A stretch of 64,000 nucleotides of DNA, from NCBI GenBank assembly GCA_900079765.1, contig LT599017.1, positions 3,486,996 to 3,550,995 of the forward strand, read 5' to 3'. Below the pieces are notes generated by a model. That model had not been told where the DNA came from, did not search any database, and worked only from the letters and a program-made list of their open reading frames with translations. This document shows, piece after piece, positions 34,511 through 42,736 of this stretch (position 1 is the stretch's first letter; each line of letters opens with the position of its first letter). A program made the translations under genes and the position numbers. The stretch comes from an uncultured Eubacteriales bacterium. GTDB lineage: Bacteria; Bacillota; Clostridia; Oscillospirales; Oscillospiraceae.

Positions 34511-35095
34511 ATGAAGGCATTGGGTATGATCGAGACCCGGGGTCTGGTGGCCGCCATCGAGGCGGCCGACGCCATGGTTAAGGCGGCCAACGTCACCCTC
34601 ACCTGCAAGGAGCACGTGGGAGGCGGACTGGTCACCGTCATGGTCAGGGGCGATGTGGGTGCGGTCAAGGCCGCTACCGACGCAGGCGCCGCCGCCGCTG
34701 AGCGAGTGGGCGAGCTTGTTTCGGTCCATGTTATCCCCAGGCCCCACATGGAGCTGGAAGGCCTGCTGAACGGCCCTGCCCCTCTCCCGGGCCCGGAGGA
34801 GCCGGCTCCCGTTGCGACTGCCGGGCCCGAACCAACTCCCGCGCCCGAGCTGGAGGCCGAGCGGAAACAGGAGCCGGAAGCCAGGCCAGAGCCCTCATCC
34901 CCCACGGAGGCTGAGGCGGAGGAGACCTTAGACCTCACCACGCTCACCGACGCGGACCTGGAGGCAATGCCAGTGGTCCGACTGCGGGCCGTGGCCAGGC
35001 AGATGGACCTTGCCAGTATGACCCGCAAGGAGATCCGCTTTGCCAAGAAGGAGGAACTCCTCGCCGCTATCAGGGAGGCCCGGAAGGACGGCTGA
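34511..35095 (+). CDS. BMC-H shell protein with proline/glutamate linker and SAP/Rho-N-like tail (EutK-like)
   Basis: 194 residues. Residues 1-90 are a BMC-H domain almost identical to the EutM copies below ([20 protein letters not shown]). Residues 92-145 are a flexible Pro/Glu/Ala linker. Residues 150-190 (ending [19 protein letters not shown], with [11 protein letters not shown] before it) resemble a SAP or Rho-N helix-extension-helix nucleic-acid-binding fold. Enteric EutK likewise joins a BMC domain to a nucleic-acid-binding-like tail, but of winged-helix type. Binding of DNA or RNA is only inferred. ATG 34511 after GGAGGTACTT. Confidence 0.85.
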   Translation: MKALGMIETRGLVAAIEAADAMVKAANVTLTCKEHVGGGLVTVMVRGDVGAVKAATDAGAAAAERVGELVSVHVIPRPHMELEGLLNGPAPLPGPEEPAPVATAGPEPTPAPELEAERKQEPEARPEPSSPTEAEAEETLDLTTLTDADLEAMPVVRLRAVARQMDLASMTRKEIRFAKKEELLAAIREARKDG

Positions 35096-35179
35096 CCGGC
35101 ACTGAAAAAAGTTTAAATGGTTTCAGACCTGCAGCCTCATGCTGGGCGCATGAGGCCCGCGAAAGGAATGAACAACGAT

Positions 35180-36667
35180 ATGCAGTTAATCGACAAAGAC
35201 CTTCTCTCCATGCAGGAGGTCCGGGAGCTGGTGGAAGCGGCCAAGGAGGCGCAGCAGGAGCTGGCACGGATGAACCAGGCGCAGGTGGACCACATTGTAC
35301 GGGCCATCGCCGACGCGGGAGTCCGCAACGCAAGACGCCTTGCCCAGATGGCCAACGAGGACACCGGCTTTGGCATCGTGGACGACAAGGTCATCAAGAA
35401 TATCTTCGCAAGCCAGGGCGTATATGAGTACATCAAGGACATGAAGACCATCGGAGAGGTGAGCCGGGACGACGCGAAGGGCGTACGCGCCATTGCGGTA
35501 CCCGTGGGCGTGATTGCCGGCCTTATTCCCTCCACCAACCCCACCTCCACCGCCCTCTACAAAGCGGAAATCGCTGTCAAGGCGGGCAACGCCATTGTAT
35601 TCTCCCCCCACCCCACCGCCCTGCGCTGCATCCTGGAGACTGTCAAGGTCATCCGGCAGGCTGTCGCCGAGGCGGGCGGAAACGAGAACCTGGTCTCCTG
35701 CATCACTATCCCCACCATGGAGGCCACCGACAACCTGATGCGCCACCGGGACGTGGCCATGATCCTGGCCACCGGCGGCTCCGCCATGGTGCGCGCGGCC
35801 TATTCCTCCGGCACCCCCGCTATCGGCGTGGGGCCCGGCAACGGCCCCGCCTATCTGGAGAAGACCTGTGACCTACCGATGGCGGTTAAGCGTATCCTTG
35901 ACTCCAAGACCTTTGATAACGGCACCATCTGCGCCTCCGAGCAGTCCATCATCTGCGAGGAGGACATGGTCTCCGCCGTCCGGGCCGAGATGGAGCGCCA
36001 AGGCGCCTACTTCCTCGACGAAGAGGAACGTGAGCGGCTTGGCCGGTTCATCCTGCGGGCCAACGGCACCATGAACCCCGAGATCGTGGGCCGGAGCGTA
36101 GAAACCATCGCCAAGCTGGCGGGCCTCAACAAGATCCCTGCAAACGCCCGGGTGTTAGTCGCCAAGGAGACCGGCGTGGGCCGGGGGCACCCCTACTCCA
36201 ACGAGAAGCTGGGACCCATCCTGGCCTTCTACACCGCGGCGAGCTGCGAGGAGGTCTGCGACAAGGTCTGCGAGATCCTCCACTATGAAGGCGCGGGCCA
36301 CACATTCTCCATGCATACCAAGGACGATAAGGTTGTGGACTACTTCGCGCGGCGTGTTCCCGCCTCCCGCATTTTGGTGAACACTCCCAGCGCCTTGGGC
36401 GGTATCGGCGGCACCACCAATCTTCAGCCCTCCCTGACTTTGGGCTGCGGCGCAGTGGGCGGCTCGGCCACCTCGGAGAACGTGGGGCCCATGCAGCTGT
36501 TCAACCTGCGCTACGTGGCCTACGGCTCCCGGGAGCTGGAGGATATCCGCGCCTCCGTCCCCAACTGCTCCGACGGCATCTGCCGCGTGGGCGGCGGGAT
36601 TGATCTCAACAACATCGATGTGGACGAGATCGTCCGCCAGATCATCGGGCGGCTCCAGGCTCTATAA
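35180..36667 (+). CDS. eutE: CoA-acylating acetaldehyde dehydrogenase EutE
   Basis: 495 residues from ATG 35180, placed 9-10 bases after GAAAGGA. The ATG at 35168 is too near that site and earlier ones lack any. Aldehyde dehydrogenase fold: IPSTNPTSTAL near the N-terminus, ATGGSAMV, GPGNGPAYLEK and the catalytic cysteine region DNGTICASEQSII. It converts acetaldehyde, CoA and NAD+ to acetyl-CoA inside the shell. The N-terminal helix of about 25 residues may help packing. Confidence 0.95.
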   Translation: MQLIDKDLLSMQEVRELVEAAKEAQQELARMNQAQVDHIVRAIADAGVRNARRLAQMANEDTGFGIVDDKVIKNIFASQGVYEYIKDMKTIGEVSRDDAKGVRAIAVPVGVIAGLIPSTNPTSTALYKAEIAVKAGNAIVFSPHPTALRCILETVKVIRQAVAEAGGNENLVSCITIPTMEATDNLMRHRDVAMILATGGSAMVRAAYSSGTPAIGVGPGNGPAYLEKTCDLPMAVKRILDSKTFDNGTICASEQSIICEEDMVSAVRAEMERQGAYFLDEEERERLGRFILRANGTMNPEIVGRSVETIAKLAGLNKIPANARVLVAKETGVGRGHPYSNEKLGPILAFYTAASCEEVCDKVCEILHYEGAGHTFSMHTKDDKVVDYFARRVPASRILVNTPSALGGIGGTTNLQPSLTLGCGAVGGSATSENVGPMQLFNLRYVAYGSRELEDIRASVPNCSDGICRVGGGIDLNNIDVDEIVRQIIGRLQAL

Positions 36668-36711
36668 GGAAAACATAACTTAATCTTGTACCTCGAAAGG
36701 AATGGTCATCA

Positions 36712-36999
36712 ATGGCAAATACGATGCAAGCTCTCGGCATGATCGAGACAAAGGGTCTCGTCTCCTCCATCGAGGCGGCTGACGCCATGGTCAAAGCCGC
36801 CAACGTCACCCTCATCGGCAAGGTCCACGTGGGCGGCGGCTTAGTCACCGTCATGGTCCGCGGCGACGTGGGCGCGGTCAAGGCCGCCACCGATGCGGGT
36901 GCCGCCGCAGCCGAGCGCGTGGGCGAACTCATCTCCGTCCACGTCATCCCCCGTCCCCACGAGGAAGTGGAGTTCATCCTCCCCACCCTGGAAAAGTAA
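36712..36999 (+). CDS. eutM: Hexameric shell protein EutM, copy 1
   Basis: 95 residues, one BMC-H domain ([20 protein letters not shown], pore segment [11 protein letters not shown]). It forms the small-pore hexamers that tile the shell. Differs from copy 2 at only two residues (A2/S2, E84/N84). Preceded by the repeated GAAAGGAATGGTCA translation-start element. Confidence 0.97.
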   Translation: MANTMQALGMIETKGLVSSIEAADAMVKAANVTLIGKVHVGGGLVTVMVRGDVGAVKAATDAGAAAAERVGELISVHVIPRPHEEVEFILPTLEK

Positions 37000-37040
37000 G
37001 AACTGCCACACCCCACTAAATAATAAGGAGTGTTCCTGTT

Positions 37041-37328
37041 ATGTCTAACACGATGCAAGCTCTGGGCATGATCGAGACCAAGGGTCTCGTCTCCTCCATC
37101 GAGGCGGCCGACGCCATGGTCAAAGCCGCCAATGTCACCCTCATCGGCAAAGTCCATGTGGGCGGTGGCTTAGTCACCGTCATGGTCCGCGGCGACGTAG
37201 GCGCAGTCAAAGCCGCCACCGACGCGGGCGCCGCTGCCGCCGAGCGCGTGGGCGAGCTCATCTCCGTCCATGTCATCCCCCGTCCCCACAACGAGGTGGA
37301 GTTCATCCTTCCCACTCTGGAGAAGTAA
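37041..37328 (+). CDS. eutM: Hexameric shell protein EutM, copy 2
   Basis: 95 residues, nearly identical to copy 1, and 41 bp downstream of it. Synonymous differences between the two are scattered, so the duplication is not brand new, or gene conversion is incomplete. The ribosome site here is AAGGAG and differs from that of copy 1, which could set a different expression level. Confidence 0.97.
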   Translation: MSNTMQALGMIETKGLVSSIEAADAMVKAANVTLIGKVHVGGGLVTVMVRGDVGAVKAATDAGAAAAERVGELISVHVIPRPHNEVEFILPTLEK

Positions 37329-37379
37329 GACACGGGTCAAATGACTCGTGTCCATCTACCAAAGGAAGGGGTGGAGCGC

Positions 37380-38159
37380 GTGAAGGCAATCACCGAGGAC
37401 ATCCTCCGGCATGAGCTGAGAAACACTCAGCCAGACACCTATTACATACCGGAGGGCAAACTATTGACCCCCGCGGCCCGGGAGTATCTTCAGCAGCGCA
37501 AGATCAAGATCGGCAGGGAGGGGGAGCCTACGGCGGAACCCAAGGTGGTTGCCACCGAGGTGCCCCCCATGCCCCAGGTCGCGGTCAGCGCACCGGAGGG
37601 GCCCAGGCCCAAGTTTGTGGACTTTGAGACCGGAGCCTACTACATGGAGAAGCCCGAGCACATGACCCATCTCTACGGAAACGTGCTGGTGGTGAAGAAC
37701 CACCCCCGCATCCTGTTCCGTGGAAAGCTGGATTCTCTCCAGGCGATGGTGGTGCTGGCTCAGGCCACCATTGCCGAGGGCGGCAACCAAAAGCTGGTGG
37801 ATGACCTGGGCAACATCCTAGGCATCCTCCGGGAGATGATGCGCTGCGACGTGCTGGACGAGGCGTTCCGCAACGAGGCCATCATCGGCCTGACCCACGC
37901 CGAGCTGCGGGAGCGGTCCCACGACCCGAAGAAATTCTACGGCATCCAGCAGATGGTCCTGCCCGACTACACCATGGGCAAGGACTATGCCCTGCTCAAC
38001 CAGCTGCGCACCGCCATCCGGGAAACCGAGGTGGCCGCGGCCGAGGCCTTCCGGGAGGGCACCAAGTATACCCGGGAGGATATCATCGAAGAGCTCAACC
38101 GCCTGTCCAGCGCGCTGCACATCATGATGTGCATGTACCTGGCGGGCCAGTACCGCTGA
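37380..38159 (+). CDS. eutT: Cobalamin adenosyltransferase EutT
   Basis: 259 residues from GTG 37380, about 7 bases after AAGGAAGGGGTGG. The ATG 13 codons upstream precedes that site. Matches EutT: YYIPEGKLLTPAAREYL at the start, then KPEHMTHLYGN and HPRILFRGKLDSLQAMVVLA. It makes adenosylcobalamin from cob(I)alamin and ATP for EutBC. I do not see the CCxxC metal motif found in the enteric EutT. A final helix ends CMYLAGQYR. Confidence 0.92.
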   Translation: MKAITEDILRHELRNTQPDTYYIPEGKLLTPAAREYLQQRKIKIGREGEPTAEPKVVATEVPPMPQVAVSAPEGPRPKFVDFETGAYYMEKPEHMTHLYGNVLVVKNHPRILFRGKLDSLQAMVVLAQATIAEGGNQKLVDDLGNILGILREMMRCDVLDEAFRNEAIIGLTHAELRERSHDPKKFYGIQQMVLPDYTMGKDYALLNQLRTAIRETEVAAAEAFREGTKYTREDIIEELNRLSSALHIMMCMYLAGQYR

Positions 38160-38175
38160 GGAGGACGGCAGAGGT

Positions 38176-38790
38176 ATGGAAAAGATCGTATCTGCCGTCA
38201 TGGACGCAGTCCACAAGGCTGGACTGGTCGAGGTGGAGGTCTCCGCCCGGCACGTCCACCTGACCGACGCCGACGTGGAGACGCTCTTCGGGCCCGGCGC
38301 CAAACTGGAGCCCAAGCGGCCCCTGTCCCAGCCCGGGCAGTTTTTGTCCGAGCAGCGGGTAACTTTGGTGGGCCCCAAAGGCCGCAAAGAGCGCACCGCC
38401 GTGCTGGGTCCCGTCCGGGGCGCGACGCAGGTGGAGCTCTCTAAGAGCGACTGCGTGGATCTCGGCGTCAACGCCCCCCTGCGAGAGTCCGGCGACGTGA
38501 AGGGATCTGCCCCCATCACCATCGAAGGGCCCTGCGGCTCTCTTCATTTGGAGGAGGGGGCCATCGTCGCCCACAACCACATCCATGTGACCGCGCCCGA
38601 CTCCGTTATGCTTGACCTGCACGACAAGCAGCGGGTCTCCGTAGCGGTCATGACCGAGCGGCCTGTCGTTTTCCACGACGTGATTATCCGGGTCAGCACC
38701 GAGTACAGCTGCAAAATGCACATCGACTTCGACGAGGCCAATGCCGCCATGGTGAGCGGCTTTACCCTGGGCAAGATTATTAGAAAATAA
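38176..38790 (+). CDS. pduL: Phosphate acetyltransferase of PduL type (EutD role)
   Basis: 204 residues. PduL phosphotransacylase: two beta-barrel domains with the metal-binding VEVSARHVHL near 19-28 and AHNHIHVTAPD near 135-146. The N-terminal MEKIVSAVMDAVHKA is a typical encapsulation peptide. It converts acetyl-CoA plus phosphate to acetyl phosphate and so recycles CoA inside the compartment. It takes the place of the unrelated EutD enzyme of enterics. Confidence 0.94.
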   Translation: MEKIVSAVMDAVHKAGLVEVEVSARHVHLTDADVETLFGPGAKLEPKRPLSQPGQFLSEQRVTLVGPKGRKERTAVLGPVRGATQVELSKSDCVDLGVNAPLRESGDVKGSAPITIEGPCGSLHLEEGAIVAHNHIHVTAPDSVMLDLHDKQRVSVAVMTERPVVFHDVIIRVSTEYSCKMHIDFDEANAAMVSGFTLGKIIRK

Positions 38791-38825
38791 AACACCCGAG
38801 TGTTTTCAAGAGGAGCGCCTGCGAC

Positions 38826-39644
38826 ATGATGGACCTTGACCGCGTAAACGCCTACCTATCCCGAGTGGAGGCGTCCGAGAAGACCACCTTCAAGCCCGTA
38901 AGCGGGAAACTTAAGGTGGGCGTAGATCTGGGAACGGCCTATATCGTCCTGGTGGTCCTGGACGAGGAAGATAATCCCATCGCCTGCGAAAAGCGGGCGG
39001 CCAGCGTCCTGCGGGACGGCGTGGTGGTGGACTACACCGGTGCCCTGCGCATCGTCCGGGAGCTGAAGGAGACCTTGGAAAAGCGGCTGGGCACGGAGCT
39101 GGTGAACTGCGCCATCGCCATGCCTGCCGGCACCGAGTCGAGCGCCCGCACCCACCAGTACGTGGCCGAGGGGGCGGGGCTGGAGGTCACCAACATCCTG
39201 GACGAACCCAGCGCCGCGAACGCCATCTATGAAATCGAGGACGGCGTGGTGGTGGACATCGGCGGCGGCACCACAGGTCTGGCCGTTCTGAAGGACGGCC
39301 AGGTGGTGCGCACCGAGGACGAACCCACCGGCGGCACCCACCTCTCTTTGGTGCTGTCGGGAAACTACCGCATCCCCTTCGAGGAGGCAGAGGCCATCAA
39401 GCAGGATTATGCGCGGCACCGGGAGATCCTCCCCATCGTCCGCCCCGTGATCGAGAAGATGGCGGGCATCGTTCGCCGCTATATAGACCCTTCCGAGGTG
39501 GACACCATCTACCTCTGCGGCGGCACCTGCTGTCTCACGGGCATCGAGGGCATTTTTGAAAAAGAGACGGGCATCCGCACCATCAAGCCTGCCAATCCCT
39601 TTCTGGTGACGCCTACCGGCATCGCCATGAACTGCAAAATCTAG
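38826..39644 (+). CDS. eutJ: Ethanolamine utilization chaperone-like protein EutJ
   Basis: 272 residues, actin/Hsp70-like ATPase fold: KVGVDLGTAYIVLVVLD near 31-47 (phosphate 1), VVVDIGGGTTGLAVL (phosphate 2) and LCGGTCCL near 225. EutJ is part of the canonical eut gene set and is thought to assist folding or shell assembly. Its biochemical role is not settled. ATG 38826 follows AGAGGAG. Confidence 0.93.
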   Translation: MMDLDRVNAYLSRVEASEKTTFKPVSGKLKVGVDLGTAYIVLVVLDEEDNPIACEKRAASVLRDGVVVDYTGALRIVRELKETLEKRLGTELVNCAIAMPAGTESSARTHQYVAEGAGLEVTNILDEPSAANAIYEIEDGVVVDIGGGTTGLAVLKDGQVVRTEDEPTGGTHLSLVLSGNYRIPFEEAEAIKQDYARHREILPIVRPVIEKMAGIVRRYIDPSEVDTIYLCGGTCCLTGIEGIFEKETGIRTIKPANPFLVTPTGIAMNCKI

Positions 39645-39666
39645 TAAATTGAAAGGAGGGGAAGGC

Positions 39667-40416
39667 ATGGACCAAAGCAAGCTCATCGACGAGATCGTAT
39701 CCCGCGTGGCGGCAAAGCTGGCCGAGTCCGGAGAAGTTGCCGCCACCTGCGGCGCCTGCGCCGACGCTGCCAAGCCCGGTCTGCTCATCCTCACCCAGCA
39801 GCATGGCGAAGTCTGCCATGCCGGACTGGAGAGCGAAGCACTGCATAAGTGCTTCCGCACCGACTGCGCCCTCCTCCACGACTATCAGGTGAACATAGCG
39901 GACTATGACGTCGTTGTCCTCTACCAGCTCACCAACGAAACGCTTGGCAAACTGGCCTGCGGCGTGTGCGACACTCCGTATACCAAGCTCGCCACCCAGG
40001 CGATTTTGATGGGCAAGCGCATCTACGTGCCCACCGAAGAGGTGGAGCTCTTCCGCTACGCCTCCACCGCTCCCGCCGCCTATTATGCCATGATGAAGGA
40101 GAAACTGGACCTGCTGACCCGCTCGGGCATGACCATCAGCGCCCAGGGCAATCTGGAGCGTGCCATCCTGTCCGGCTGCACCTGCCCCGGGCCCGTGCCC
40201 AGTGCCCCCGCAGGTCCCTGTTCCCTGATCTCCGACCGGCCCTGCCCGGAGCGCCAGCAGGAGCTAAGCCTCACCAAGCGCGTCCTCACCGAGCGGGACG
40301 TGTCCGCAGCCATCGAGGGACGTTTCTCCCGCATCCGTCTCCCCGCCAAGTGCATCGTCACGTCGCTGGCCCAGGATTACGCGAAGGACCACGGCATCAG
40401 CCTGGTGCGGGAGTGA
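39667..40416 (+). CDS. Ethanolamine utilization protein of the TIGR02536 type
   Basis: 249 residues from ATG 39667 (AAAGGAGGGGAAGGC upstream). N-terminal MDQSKLIDEIVSRVAAKLAE is an encapsulation-type amphipathic helix. The body resembles the uncharacterised family found in Firmicutes eut loci between eutJ and eutN, with a flavoprotein-like first part (GLLILTQQHGEVCH, YDVVVLYQLTN). Several cysteines (GCTCPGP, CPERQ) are notable. Function unknown. It is probably a cargo protein. Confidence 0.8.
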   Translation: MDQSKLIDEIVSRVAAKLAESGEVAATCGACADAAKPGLLILTQQHGEVCHAGLESEALHKCFRTDCALLHDYQVNIADYDVVVLYQLTNETLGKLACGVCDTPYTKLATQAILMGKRIYVPTEEVELFRYASTAPAAYYAMMKEKLDLLTRSGMTISAQGNLERAILSGCTCPGPVPSAPAGPCSLISDRPCPERQQELSLTKRVLTERDVSAAIEGRFSRIRLPAKCIVTSLAQDYAKDHGISLVRE

Positions 40417-40471
40417 CCGCAAGGCTCCGGCCGCGCACTAATACCAAGACCGGAAAGGAATGGTCACTGCT

Positions 40472-40756
40472 ATGAAAGTAGCGAAAGTCATCGGCACCAT
40501 CTGGGCCACCCGCAAGGAGGAAAAGCTGGCGGGGATCAAGCTGCTGCTGGTGCAGCCGCTGAACGTACTGGACGGCAAGCCGGATAAGACCCCCATGGTC
40601 GCCGCCGACATCATCGGTGCGGGCGTGGGAGAGACAGTGCTCATCGTTGGCGGCAGCTCAGCCCGGAGCGCGGCCGGAGACATGGGCATCCCTGTGGACG
40701 CGTCGGTCGTCGGCATCGTGGACGACCAGGAGATCGACTTCAGCGTCCTGTCGTGA
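40472..40756 (+). CDS. eutN: Pentameric shell vertex protein EutN
   Basis: 94 residues from the second ATG (40472). The first, at 40460, is part of the ribosome-site element. EutN/CcmL fold (KVIGTIWATRKEEKLAGIKL, ADIIGAGVGETVLIVGGSSA). It forms the pentamers that cap shell vertices. Preceded by the repeated 14-base start element. Confidence 0.96.
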   Translation: MKVAKVIGTIWATRKEEKLAGIKLLLVQPLNVLDGKPDKTPMVAADIIGAGVGETVLIVGGSSARSAAGDMGIPVDASVVGIVDDQEIDFSVLS

Positions 40757-40793
40757 AAAAATGCGCAAGTCCCGCGAAAGGAATGGTCAAGAC

Positions 40794-42146
40794 ATGAATC
40801 TGACCGAAGCGGTGAAAGCCGCAGGGGTAGTCGGCGCCGGGGGCGCCGGCTTCCCCACCCATGTAAAGCTCGCGGCCCAGGCGGAGTACCTCATCGTCAA
40901 CGCCGCCGAGTGCGAGCCCCTGATCGAGACGGATAAGTACCTATGCCGTACCTTTCCGGACCAGATCATCGCCGCCGCCTCGGCGGTGGCCGCCCAGTTG
41001 GGCGCAACGCACACCGTCATTGCCCTGAAGGCGAAATACCTCGCTGAGATTGCCGCCCTGGAGGACGCTATCCGCCGGATGAACGCCGACGTCGAGATCT
41101 TCCGGATGAAGACCTTCTACCCGGCCGGTGATGAACAGACCATGGTGCAGCAGGTGACGGGGCGGGTAGTCCCGGAGCGGGGCCTCCCGCTGGACGTTGG
41201 GTGCGTCGTGGATAACGTGGGCACCCTCCTAGGCGTCCTGGATGCCATGGACGGCACGGCCGTGACCGAGAAGTACCTCTCCGTAGTGGGCGAGGTAAAG
41301 GAACCAATCATGCTCCGCGTCCCCATCGGCACCTCCATCACAGAGTGCATCGCGGCTGCGGAGCCCACCATCGGAGACTATGCCGTCATCATCGGCGGGC
41401 CTATGATGGGCAAAGTCCTCGCTGACCGCGCGGCTATCGACGCAGCAGTGGTCACCAAGACCACAGGCAACCTGCTGGTCCTGCCAAGGGATCACTACCT
41501 CTTCCACCGCGCGGAGCTCTCCATGAGCGCCATCCGTGCCCAGACCAAGAGCGCCTGCATCCAGTGCCGCATGTGCACCGACCTGTGCCCCCGCTATCTG
41601 ATCGGGCACCAGATCCGCCCCCATCTGGTTATGCGTAACCTATGGCGCGAACCTGGCATGGAGGATAATGAGGAGTTCCTGCGCTGCTTTGGGGACGCGG
41701 CTAACTGCTGTGACTGCGGCATCTGCGGGCTGTTCTCCTGCCCCATGGGTCTCTCCCCCCAAAAGGTGAACGGGTACATCAAGGGTGAGCTGCGCAAGCG
41801 CGGCCTTCAGGTTCCCCGCAACATGACCCCCCAGACCCGGGAGACGGTGGAGTCTTCTAAGACCCCCACCGACCGGCTGGTTGCCCGCCTGGGCCTGGCA
41901 AAGTACAATGGGCGCCACGCCCACGACTGCCGCACCCTGACGCCGGAGACCGTATTCATCCCCTTCCAGCAGCACATCGGCAAGAGCGCCGCACCAGTCA
42001 AGGCTGTGGGGGATGCGGTGAAGCAGGGGGAGCTGCTGGCGGCGGCCGCCCCCGACGCCCTCTCCGCTAACATCCACGCCAGCATGGACGGCGTGGTGAC
42101 AGAAATCACCACGGCGGGAGCCCGGCTCCGCCGAAAGGAGGCATGA
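40794..42146 (+). CDS. pduS: PduS-like cobalamin reductase / RnfC-like flavo-iron-sulfur protein
   Basis: 450 residues from ATG 40794. Glycine-rich GVVGAGGAGFPTH at 11-23 (FMN/NADH domain of RnfC/PduS), an SLBB domain, and two [4Fe-4S] motifs: Cys255, 258, 261, 265 and Cys305, 308, 311, 316. In Salmonella PduS reduces cob(III)alamin for adenosylation and can pass electrons to PduT. Here it would serve EutT or electron balance. The C-terminal part has a biotinyl-lipoyl-like barrel sandwich. Typical of pdu loci, it is carried here inside eut. Confidence 0.9.
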   Translation: MNLTEAVKAAGVVGAGGAGFPTHVKLAAQAEYLIVNAAECEPLIETDKYLCRTFPDQIIAAASAVAAQLGATHTVIALKAKYLAEIAALEDAIRRMNADVEIFRMKTFYPAGDEQTMVQQVTGRVVPERGLPLDVGCVVDNVGTLLGVLDAMDGTAVTEKYLSVVGEVKEPIMLRVPIGTSITECIAAAEPTIGDYAVIIGGPMMGKVLADRAAIDAAVVTKTTGNLLVLPRDHYLFHRAELSMSAIRAQTKSACIQCRMCTDLCPRYLIGHQIRPHLVMRNLWREPGMEDNEEFLRCFGDAANCCDCGICGLFSCPMGLSPQKVNGYIKGELRKRGLQVPRNMTPQTRETVESSKTPTDRLVARLGLAKYNGRHAHDCRTLTPETVFIPFQQHIGKSAAPVKAVGDAVKQGELLAAAAPDALSANIHASMDGVVTEITTAGARLRRKEA

Positions 42147-42151
42147 GCGGT

Positions 42152-42691
42152 ATGGCAAGCGCAATCGGCATGGTCGAGCTGACCAGCATCGCCCGAGGCA
42201 TCGAGACCAGCGACTTCATGGTGAAGGCGGCCAAGGTGGAGCTCATCCGCTCCTCTACCGTCTGCCCCGGCAAGTACATCGTCATCATCGCCGGCGAAAC
42301 CGGCGACGTGAAGGCGTCCATGGAGGAGGGGACCAAGCAGGGCGGGGAATTCGTGGTGAACACTCTCCTGCTCCCCAACGTCCACCCCCAGCTCATCCCC
42401 GCCATCAGCATGACCACCCAGGTGCCGCCCGGCGGCGCGGTGGGCGTGCTGGAGTTCTACTCCATCGCCGCCGCCATCACCGCCGCCGACGTGGCCGCCA
42501 AGGCGGCCAACGTGACCCTCATCGAGGTTCGCATCGGCTATGCCATTGGCGGCAAGGGGTTCGTGACCCTGACGGGAGACGTGGGGGCTGTCCGCGCGGC
42601 GGTGGCCGCGGCGGCGCAGGACGCAGAGCTGCTGGTGGGGACCGCCGTCATCCCGCGCCCCGCACCCCAGGTATTCCAATCCCTGCTGTAG
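42152..42691 (+). CDS. pduT: PduT-like trimeric shell protein with an Fe-S pore cysteine
   Basis: 179 residues from ATG 42152, well spaced from AAAGGAGG. An ATG overlapping the previous stop (42143) is too close to it. Two BMC domains. Cys38 in STVCPGKYI sits where the PduT cysteine that ligates a [4Fe-4S] cluster at the trimer axis is found. It would carry electrons through the shell, probably to or from the adjacent PduS. Confidence 0.92.
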   Translation: MASAIGMVELTSIARGIETSDFMVKAAKVELIRSSTVCPGKYIVIIAGETGDVKASMEEGTKQGGEFVVNTLLLPNVHPQLIPAISMTTQVPPGGAVGVLEFYSIAAAITAADVAAKAANVTLIEVRIGYAIGGKGFVTLTGDVGAVRAAVAAAAQDAELLVGTAVIPRPAPQVFQSLL

Positions 42692-42736
42692 CATTCATCT
42701 TCATTCTAACCAGATTTGAAAGAGAGGGAACATTTA

